Below, piece by piece: positions 1 through 4,661 of a stretch of 12,339 nt of DNA; the stretch's first letter is position 1; every line of letters starts with the position of its first letter. The DNA lies in NCBI GenBank assembly GCA_045112425.1, contig JBGUHV010000079.1, positions 1 to 12,339 on the forward strand, written 5' to 3'. Under the pieces are notes generated by a model. The model was not told the DNA's origin, ran no database searches, and saw nothing but the letters and a program-made list of their open reading frames with translations. The position numbers and the translations under genes are program-made. The DNA is from CAG-103 sp045112425. Its GTDB lineage: Bacteria; Bacillota; Clostridia; Oscillospirales; Oscillospiraceae.

Positions 1-112
1 TTACAACGGTGCAATTTGATCATCTGAAATAAAAGCCCGAACGGCTTTTATTTCACAACACAAGCAAATGCTTGTGTTGCTCATCGGGCGATGAGATGAT
101 GATCAAATTATA
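1..112. repeat. Cloverleaf repeat element, cut by the window edge
   Basis: Almost every base pairs. A closing stem of 12 bp (13-24 with 98-109) encloses three hairpins: 26-37/43-54 (12 bp, AT-rich arms), 56-65/70-79 (arms CAACACAAGC and its complement) and 80-86/89-95 (CTCATCG with CGATGAG). The arrangement matches the right-hand cloverleaf of the element at 2160-2342. That copy has the same CAACACAA hairpin in the middle, the same ATCT before hairpin 1 and the same ATGATGA after hairpin 3, but different sequences in stems 1 and 3. Bases 1-11 (TTACAACGGTG) are the exact reverse complement of the linker at 2239-2249, so the element probably continues to the left of the window. No protein is encoded. 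Its role is unknown; a non-autonomous mobile element is the best reading. Confidence 0.75.
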
Positions 113-147
113 GCATAATCCGCGCGCACGCTCAACGGTGCGCCCGG

Positions 148-176
148 TTGATTTTTCGCGCGAAAGCGTGTATGCT
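148..176 (+). promoter_or_regulatory. Promoter of the acyltransferase gene, with a palindromic spacer
   Basis: A vegetative-type promoter reads TTGATT (148-153), a 17-bp spacer, then TATGCT (171-176). The first 12 bp of the spacer (154-165) form the perfect palindrome TTTCGCGCGAAA, which could be a repressor site. The start codon at 211 lies about 35 bp downstream of the -10 box. Confidence 0.55.
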
Positions 177-210
177 TTTGCCGAATCACCAACGGAAGGG
201 AGCGGACGCA

Positions 211-1323
211 ATGGGCGAAACGAACGCACGGATCGGTGCAGCAGAGGACACGAGAGACTACGGGCTCGATCTGCTCAAAATCCTCGCCATGCTCATGGTG
301 GTAACGCTGCATGTGCTCGGCCACGGCGGCGTGCTGAAAAGCACCGTCACACACACGGACTATGCCCTCGCGTGGGGTCTGGAGAGCCTCGCCTACCCCG
401 CCGTGAACGCCTATGTGATCGTGACCGGATTTCTGTATGCCGGCAGACCGTGCCGGATCCGGAACATCGTGAGTCTCTGGCTTCAGGTCTTTTTTTATTC
501 CGTGCTGATCCCCGCCGTGCTGCGCCTTCTGGGCTATGACGTGGGCGGCGATCTGCTCTTCAAGGGGTTCTTCCCGCTGCTGGCCAAGCGGTACTGGTTC
601 TTCACGGCCTATTTTGCGCTCTTCTGCCTGATCCCGGCGCTGAACGTGATCGCAGCGGATCGCGCCCGCCTGCGCCGCACGCTGTTGGTCTGCCTGCTGC
701 TGTTTTCGGTGATGCCCGTGCTCGGGCTCGGGGCGGATCTGTTTCTCACCAACCTCGGCAACTCGTTTCTGTGGTTTGCGGTGCTGTATCTCAGCGGGGC
801 GTATCTGAAGCTCTATGGCACGCCCGCACCGCTGGAAAAGCACGGCCTCGGCCTGTGGCTCGGCGGGAGCGCGTTTCTGCTGCTGAGCCGACTGTTTTTC
901 GCCTTTGCGGTCAGCCCGCGCACCTCGCTCCGGCTGGAGGATCTGTTTTATTCCTACGCCTCCCCGCCTGTTTATCTCGCGGCGCTCGGCCTCGTGGGCG
1001 GCATGCGCCGAATCCGCCTCTCGTCGACGACTGCCAAACGACTCGCGGTGCTCTCGTCGTCGCTCGCCTTCGACGTGTATCTCATTCACGACAACCCCGT
1101 TCTGCGCGCCTGCGTCATGGCCGACCGGTTCTCCTCCCTGCCGGCGCGAGGGCCGGCGCGGATGGTGCTCGCGGTGCTCGCGGCTGTGCTCGGCATTTTC
1201 ATCGTCTGCGAGCTTATCGGCCTGCTCCGCCGCGGTCTGTTCGCGGCGCTGCGGATCGGCCCGCTGTCGGATAGAATCGGGCGGCGGCTGGAGGCCGCGC
1301 TCGACCGGCTGCTCGCAGGCTGA
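211..1323 (+). CDS. Membrane acyltransferase, acyltransferase-3 family
   Basis: A 370-residue integral membrane protein of the acyltransferase-3 family (Pfam Acyl_transf_3, PF01757), which transfers acyl groups to extracytoplasmic sugars or other cell-surface molecules. The N-terminus has the family signature YGLDLLKILAMLMVVTLHV, including the conserved Asp and the His in the first membrane helix. About ten hydrophobic segments follow to the C-terminus, and a late FDVYLIHDNP motif is also typical of the family. The ATG at 211 is chosen because GGAAGGGAG (194-202) precedes it; the frame stays open to 148 only through a weak TTG. The length is normal for the family. The gene stands alone behind its own promoter, and no surface-polysaccharide genes lie beside it, so the acceptor cannot be inferred. 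Confidence 0.85.
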   Translation: MGETNARIGAAEDTRDYGLDLLKILAMLMVVTLHVLGHGGVLKSTVTHTDYALAWGLESLAYPAVNAYVIVTGFLYAGRPCRIRNIVSLWLQVFFYSVLIPAVLRLLGYDVGGDLLFKGFFPLLAKRYWFFTAYFALFCLIPALNVIAADRARLRRTLLVCLLLFSVMPVLGLGADLFLTNLGNSFLWFAVLYLSGAYLKLYGTPAPLEKHGLGLWLGGSAFLLLSRLFFAFAVSPRTSLRLEDLFYSYASPPVYLAALGLVGGMRRIRLSSTTAKRLAVLSSSLAFDVYLIHDNPVLRACVMADRFSSLPARGPARMVLAVLAAVLGIFIVCELIGLLRRGLFAALRIGPLSDRIGRRLEAALDRLLAG

Positions 1324-1344
1324 TCCGGCGCTGATCATCCGCGC

Positions 1345-1373
1345 TTGCATTTGTCTTTCGGTTGTGCTATGCT
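1345..1373 (+). promoter_or_regulatory. Promoter of the small lipoprotein gene
   Basis: TTGCAT (1345-1350), a 17-bp spacer and TATGCT (1368-1373). The -10 hexamer is the same as upstream of the acyltransferase gene. The roughly 75-nt leader contains two small hairpins, at 1385-1400 (AATCGC/GCGATT) and 1415-1429 (TGAGGC/GCCTCA). No riboswitch is recognisable. Confidence 0.55.
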
Positions 1374-1454
1374 TCCGCGGGAACAATCGCAGCCGCGATT
1401 CGTCCATGCATCCGTGAGGCGAAGCCTCAACAACCAGATAAAGGAGACAAGAAA

Positions 1455-1919
1455 ATGAAAAAGACCATCGCTCTGCTGCTGGCCGCCATGATGATCTTCG
1501 CACTGTGCGCCTGCGGCGCCAAGGAAGAAGCCGCTCCCGCCGGCTCCGAGGCCGAGGAGGCCGCTCAGATCGTCGATTACGGCACGTCCGAGCTCTTCAC
1601 GACCGAGGATATGGACGGCGCCATCGCCCTGATCACCGACCAGATCGGCAAGTGGGAAGGCGTGGAGCTCACGGGCCTGCGCTACGCCGGCGACGAGGCC
1701 GTCACCGAGGAGAACCTCGCATGGATCAACAGCCTCGAGGGCGCCGACAGCGCCAATCCCTTCACGCAGGTGATCGAGTTTGTGTCCGACTTCCACGTCG
1801 GCGCGGACATCGACCAAACCGTGCTCACGTTCGAGCCCGACACGGACTACACCGACTACCAGTGGTGGCTCGCCCGCACCGAGGGCGGCGAGTGGCAGAT
1901 GATGAGCATGGGCTACTAA
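1455..1919 (+). CDS. Small secreted lipoprotein, function unknown
   Basis: A 154-residue protein with an N-terminal lipoprotein signal: MKK, a hydrophobic stretch, then a lipobox of type L-C-A-C with the acylated Cys at residue 20. An Ala/Glu-rich, low-complexity linker (about 22-37) follows and then a compact acidic domain. The end of that domain, DYTDYQWWLARTEGGEWQMM, carries a Trp/Tyr cluster found at the C-terminus of many clostridial lipoproteins of unknown role. The ATG at 1455 is set by AAGGAGA (1441-1447) with 7-nt spacing. The gene is monocistronic, with its own promoter before it and an intrinsic terminator after it. The mature protein should be anchored to the outer face of the membrane. 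I recognise no enzymatic motif. Confidence 0.8.
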   Translation: MKKTIALLLAAMMIFALCACGAKEEAAPAGSEAEEAAQIVDYGTSELFTTEDMDGAIALITDQIGKWEGVELTGLRYAGDEAVTEENLAWINSLEGADSANPFTQVIEFVSDFHVGADIDQTVLTFEPDTDYTDYQWWLARTEGGEWQMMSMGY

Positions 1920-1940
1920 TCGAAGAAACCCCAAAACCCG

Positions 1941-1972
1941 CCGGGAGCGCACTTGCGCTCCCGGTTATTTTT
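1941..1972 (+). terminator. Intrinsic terminator after the lipoprotein gene
   Basis: Ten-bp perfect arms CCGGGAGCGC (1941-1950) and GCGCTCCCGG (1955-1964) with a 4-nt loop, followed by TTATTTTT. Confidence 0.85.
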
Positions 1973-1982
1973 GTGATATGCT
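1953..1982 (+). promoter_or_regulatory. Possible promoter of the split ygjV-like gene
   Basis: TTGCGC (1953-1958), an 18-bp spacer and TATGCT (1977-1982). The -35 box lies inside the right half of the preceding terminator hairpin. It is only a weak match, but the spacing to the GTG start at 2020 is suitable. Confidence 0.3.
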
Positions 1983-2019
1983 TTGCACATCATTCAGAAT
2001 ATGTAAAGGAGCGTCCGGC

Positions 2020-2729
2020 GTGAATCCGTATCTTGTGCAGGCGATCGGCTTTGTCGGCGTCGCGCTGTTTATCGTCTCCTATCAGATCAAGTCCAACCGG
2101 GCGCTGTTTTTCTGCCAGATGATGGGCTGTATCGTGTTCTGCGTGCAGTTCTTTCTCATAACTAAGTATTCACCTCCGCAGAGCGGAGGTAGGCGGGCAT
2201 TCGCCCGCCAAATTGCGTGTAAAGCACGCAATTGAATACACCGTTGTAACGTCGTCATCTGCTATTTGCATTTTCAATGCAAATAGCCCAACACAAAGCT
2301 TGGCTTTGTGTTGCACAGCGAGCGCTGTGATGATGACTAGTTATGGGCGCCTATACCGGCGCGCTGGGGCTGACGATCAACATCACGAGGAATATTCTCC
2401 TGCTCAAGTCGAAGGACTGGCCGTGGGCACGGAGCCGTGCGACGCTGTATGTCCTGCTCGGAGCGCTCACGGTGATGACCGCGTTCACCTGGGCGGGCTG
2501 GCGGAGCCTGCTGCCGTTTGCCTCCGTCGCCATCACGAACACCGGCTACTGGACGCAGAACGCCCAGAAGATCCGCCTCGCGCAGCTGATCGGCTCGCCG
2601 TGCACGCTCACCTATGACCTCATCGTCCGCTCGTGGGGCGGCGCGCTGACGGAGGCCATCGCCATCGTGTCGATCCTCGTGTCCATCTGGCGCTTCGGCT
2701 GGAACAATCTCGCGGAGGAGACGTCGTGA
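2020..2729 (+). pseudogene. ygjV: YgjV-family inner membrane protein, split by an inserted element
   Basis: Two halves of one small membrane protein of the YgjV family (E. coli YgjV is about 183 residues, function unclear). The first half starts at GTG 2020, with AAAGGAG seven nt upstream, and encodes 46 residues (MNPYLVQAIGFVGVALF... to ...CVQFFL) up to 2157. The second half resumes at 2343 with MGAYTGALGLTINITRNIL and runs 128 residues to the stop at 2727-2729. Removing 185 bp gives QFFL-MGAYTGA in one frame and a 174-residue protein, which matches the family's QFFLLGxY pattern at exactly that point. With the insert present the first frame shifts and stops at TGA 2233-2235. The downstream ATG at 2343 has no good ribosome binding site. 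The remainder is undamaged, so the insertion appears recent. Confidence 0.85.
2160..2342. mobile_element. Double-cloverleaf insertion element (about 183 bp)
   Basis: A non-coding insert in ygjV. Its ends are inverted repeats (AACTA at 2160-2164, TAGTT at 2338-2342), and it is flanked by AT on both sides (2158-2159 and 2343-2344), consistent with a 2-bp target duplication. Cloverleaf A has a closing stem GTATTC (2166-2171) with GAATAC (2234-2239). Its hairpins are 2172-2178/2184-2190, 2192-2198/2203-2209 and 2211-2219/2225-2233. Linker 2240-2250 is unpaired. Cloverleaf B has a closing stem 2251-2258/2330-2337 with one G-T pair. Its hairpins are 2261-2272/2276-2287, 2289-2299/2303-2313 and 2314-2320/2323-2329. 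No ORF of its own is apparent. A MITE-like element mobilised in trans, possibly as single-stranded DNA, is the likeliest explanation; the mobilising enzyme is not in the window. Confidence 0.75.
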
Positions 2730-2950
2730 GAAAACTGCGGATCGTCGCCGAATTGCACCGCACCGCGCAGAACGAGCTGCATCAGCTGCCGTTTTCGGCG
2801 AATTCGCACAACTCCCGATTCTGTCATCCTGAGCGCAGCGCGGCAGCGCGGAGTCGAAGGATCTTGGCTGCGCGGTCGGTGCAAGGCTGGGTGTTCTTTT
2901 TTGCTGCGCTGCCAAGATCCCTCGACAGGCTCGGGATGACAATTTGTTGA
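2726..2950 (+). pseudogene. Remnant of a coupled downstream gene, cut off by a repeat
   Basis: A GTG at 2726 overlaps the ygjV stop (GTGA) and has a very good ribosome binding site, GGAGGAG (2714-2720), 5 nt upstream. This is the usual picture of translational coupling. The first ~30 codons (VRKLRIVAELHRTAQNELHQ...) look like real coding sequence. From about 2822 the frame runs through a REP-like repeat, whose translation is the nonsense seen wherever such repeats are read, and it stops at 2948-2950. I read it as the 5' end of a gene whose remainder has been lost. The parent family is not recognised. Confidence 0.35.
2822..2941. repeat. REP-like inverted repeat of the TGTCATCCTGAGC type
   Basis: The left end begins TGTCATCCTGAGC (2822-2834) and contains TCGAAGGATCTTGGC. 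The right end (2911-2941) is its imperfect reverse complement, finishing GCTCGGGATGACA. The two ends enclose a short variable centre. The TGTCATCCTGAGC / GGATGACA motif is a widespread intergenic repeat in gut bacterial genomes. No gene function. Confidence 0.7.
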
Positions 2951-3051
2951 GATGCCGCAAATGCGCCGAAACAAGGCAATCATTTCAACCCTGCCCGCGC
3001 GGGCGGATATGGCCTGCCCCTGCCGTCGACAACAAAAAAGGAGAAGGAACC

Positions 3052-3234
3052 ATGAAAAGACCCGTTTTATTCGCCGCCTTCCTCGCGCTGGCGCTGCTGC
3101 TCGCGGGGTGCGGAGCATCCGAATTCGGCGTCGCGCAGAACACGCCCGACCGCATCGTCATCTCGGCGGAGAACGCCGAGAAGGACGCGTTTTTCGCGAC
3201 CGGCTCGGTGGAGATCACCGTGGAGGCGCCGTGA
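3052..3234 (+). CDS. Very short lipoprotein, possibly truncated
   Basis: A 60-residue ORF with an intact lipoprotein signal peptide: MKR, a hydrophobic core, lipobox L-A-G-C with Cys 20. Only 40 mature residues follow. The ATG at 3052 has AAAGGAG just upstream. The mature part includes RIVISAENAEKDAFFATGSV, which resembles the start of longer clostridial lipoproteins in which a ligand- or matrix-binding domain normally continues. Here the ORF ends after EITVEAP, two bases before the ATG of the ACT gene. A deletion that fused the stub to its neighbour is therefore possible. If expressed, it would be a membrane-anchored peptide. Function unknown. Confidence 0.6.
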   Translation: MKRPVLFAAFLALALLLAGCGASEFGVAQNTPDRIVISAENAEKDAFFATGSVEITVEAP

Positions 3235-3236
3235 CC

Positions 3237-3602
3237 ATGGAGCTGAAACGACTTCCCTATGATCTCACGGTCTGCAAGCTCGCAGACGGCGCCGCCGTGG
3301 ATCTGAGCGCCGATTTTTACTTCCTCTCGAAGACGGACGAGGAGCTCTCGCTCGTCTGCAAAACAGAGGACGCGCCGCGGGAGACCGTCGCGCGCGACGA
3401 CGGGTGGAGGGCCTTTCGCATCGAGGGCGTGCTCGATTTTTCGCTCATCGGCGTCCTCTCGAAGCTCTCCGGCATCCTCGCTGAGCGCGGGATCGGGATC
3501 TTCGCCGTGTCGACCTACAACACGGATTACATCCTCGTGAAGGCAGAGAATTATGAGAAAGCGCTCGAAGCCCTCGCCGCCGAGGGGTACCGGGTCGAAT
3601 AA
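3237..3602 (+). CDS. ACT-domain protein, probable amino-acid-binding regulator
   Basis: A 121-residue protein. The N-terminal half (MELKRLPYDLTVCKLADG...) and the ACT-like second half (GVLDFSLIGVLSKLSGILAE, then GIGIFAVSTYNTDYILVK at about 86-103) match the small stand-alone ACT proteins of the ACT_7/CASTOR-like group, which bind amino acids and are often annotated only as ACT domain-containing. The ATG at 3237 is two bases after the lipoprotein stop, with GGAGG (3222-3226) inside that gene's end, so translation is probably coupled. The frame stays open further upstream, but only as a shadow of the lipoprotein gene. No catalytic domain is attached. A terminator follows directly. Confidence 0.85.
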   Translation: MELKRLPYDLTVCKLADGAAVDLSADFYFLSKTDEELSLVCKTEDAPRETVARDDGWRAFRIEGVLDFSLIGVLSKLSGILAERGIGIFAVSTYNTDYILVKAENYEKALEALAAEGYRVE

Positions 3603-3606
3603 CCGC

Positions 3607-3642
3607 AAACGGACAGGAGAAGCCCTGTCCGTTTTAGTTTTT
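3607..3642 (+). terminator. Intrinsic terminator after the ACT gene
   Basis: Arms AAACGGACAGG (3607-3617) and CCTGTCCGTTT (3624-3634), a 6-nt loop, then T-rich TAGTTTTT. Confidence 0.85.
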
Positions 3643-3646
3643 CCTC

Positions 3647-3677
3647 TTGACCTTCCATCGGGTGGAAGGTATATAAG
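3647..3677 (+). promoter_or_regulatory. MerR-type promoter and operator of the yhfC-like gene
   Basis: TTGACC (3647-3652) and TATAAG (3672-3677) are separated by 19 bp. That long spacer is filled by a perfect inverted repeat, ACCTTCCA (3650-3657) and TGGAAGGT (3663-3670), with a 5-bp centre. A long spacer with a centred dyad is the hallmark of promoters activated by MerR-family regulators, which untwist the DNA to realign the two boxes. The regulator gene is not in the window. Confidence 0.75.
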
Positions 3678-3708
3678 AAGGTAAGCAGACACAGAAAGGA
3701 GCATCGAA

Positions 3709-4530
3709 ATGGAATTTACGCATGTCAGTCCGCAGGCGTTTGCCGCATTGGGGCTCGGCGCGGCGCTCGGAATTCTGCTCCCGCTCGCCATTGCGCTGCT
3801 CTGGGTTCGGCGCAAGCGGGAGCCCTTCAAAACCGTCCTCGTCGGCGCCGTGATCTTCTTCGTGTTCGTCACGTTTCTGGAAAAGCCGCTGCAGGGGCTG
3901 GTCATCACGGGCGAGCACCCCGTCGCCGCGTTTCTGAGCGCCAATCCCGTCTGGTGGGCGCTCGTGGTCGGGCTGTTCCCCGGCGTGTTCGAGGAGACCG
4001 GGCGGCTGTTCGCGTTCAAGGCGATTCTGAAAAACCGGACAAACCGCGAGACCGCGATCTCCTGCGGCATCGGCCACGGCGGGATCGAGGTGCTGCTGCT
4101 CCTGGGCGTGAACGGCGTCGCCTATCTCGTCTATGCCGCGATGATCAATTCCGGCGCGTTCTCCGCCGTGGTCGAGCAGACGGCGGCCAAGGCGCCCGCG
4201 CAGGCGGAGACGCTCCGGACGCTCGCGGAGCAGCTGGCAGGCTATTCGTTTGCCGGCGTCGGCCTCGGCCTGATGGAGCGCGCCTTCGCCTTTCTGTTTC
4301 ACATCGGCGCGTCGATCCTCGTGTTTTACGCCTGCCGGAATCGGGGGCGGTTTTGGCTCTACCCGCTCGCGATCATCCTGCACACCGCGCCGGACTTCCT
4401 CGCCGGGCTCACGCTCGCGAAGGTCATCACGATCCCGACCCTCGCGCTCGAGGGAATCATCGGCGCGTTCGCCGCGGCGGTCTTCGGCGGCGCGTATTTC
4501 CTGCTGTACAGAAGAGATCCTGTTTCCTGA
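3709..4530 (+). CDS. YhfC-family intramembrane metalloprotease
   Basis: A 273-residue polytopic membrane protein of the YhfC family (PF10086), related to CPBP/CAAX-type intramembrane proteases. The expected metal-site motifs are present: FEETGR at 94-99 (Glu95, Glu96), GHGGIE at 122-127 (His123, Glu127) and a third His at 198 in FHIGAS. Several hydrophobic segments surround them, so the active site would lie within the membrane. ATG 3709 has AAAGGAG 7 nt upstream, and the length is normal. The gene is monocistronic behind a MerR-type promoter, suggesting induction by a small molecule or stress signal. The substrate is unknown; many relatives are annotated only from the motifs. Confidence 0.85.
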   Translation: MEFTHVSPQAFAALGLGAALGILLPLAIALLWVRRKREPFKTVLVGAVIFFVFVTFLEKPLQGLVITGEHPVAAFLSANPVWWALVVGLFPGVFEETGRLFAFKAILKNRTNRETAISCGIGHGGIEVLLLLGVNGVAYLVYAAMINSGAFSAVVEQTAAKAPAQAETLRTLAEQLAGYSFAGVGLGLMERAFAFLFHIGASILVFYACRNRGRFWLYPLAIILHTAPDFLAGLTLAKVITIPTLALEGIIGAFAAAVFGGAYFLLYRRDPVS

Positions 4531-4543
4531 TCCTCGCCTCGGC

Positions 4544-4590
4544 GCCCCCTCCGGGGGAGCTGGCAGCCCGCAGGGCTGACTGAGGGGGGG
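4544..4590. repeat. REP-like repeat, CCCCCTCCGGGGGAGCTG family, copy 1
   Basis: Shares with 12281-12321 the frame CCCCCTCCGGGGGAGCTG, a variable small hairpin, then GACTGAGGGGG (here CTGACTGAGGGGG). The variable hairpin has arms CAGCCC/GGGCTG here but TCTGC/GCAGA in the other copy, so the pairing is kept while the bases change. The terminal GAGGGGG can also pair with the first CCCCCTC. Confidence 0.7.
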
Positions 4591-4604
4591 AGGACGCCGT
4601 ATAC

Positions 4605-4652
4605 AAAAACATGAGGCGAATTCGTACTGCTGCGAATTCGCCTCACGTTTTT
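4605..4652. terminator. Strong bidirectional terminator between yhfC-like and AIPR genes
   Basis: Long arms, AAAAACATGAGGCGAATTCG (4605-4624) and its near-complement ending CGTTTTT (4633-4652), with an 8-nt loop. Each strand has a run of five T after the hairpin, so it can stop rightward transcription from the yhfC-like gene and leftward transcription from the AIPR operon. It also marks the left edge of the AT-rich block. Confidence 0.85.
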
Positions 4653-4661
4653 CATAATGGT

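Noticed and set aside
1..112. The cloverleaf as a tRNA, T-box or riboswitch
   Set aside because: No anticodon arm, T-loop consensus or CCA-compatible end; all three hairpins are perfect stems, and a related copy sits inside a gene, which fits an inserted element better.
103..1503. Long open frame on the minus strand opposite the acyltransferase gene
   Set aside because: Arg/Glu/Gln-rich, low-complexity translation with no motif; a shadow of a GC-rich gene on the other strand.
2337..3118. Minus-strand frames covering the end of ygjV and the REP
   Set aside because: Their sequence (for example DSALPRCAQDDR) is the typical translation of the TGTCATCCTGAGC repeat, often mis-annotated as protein.
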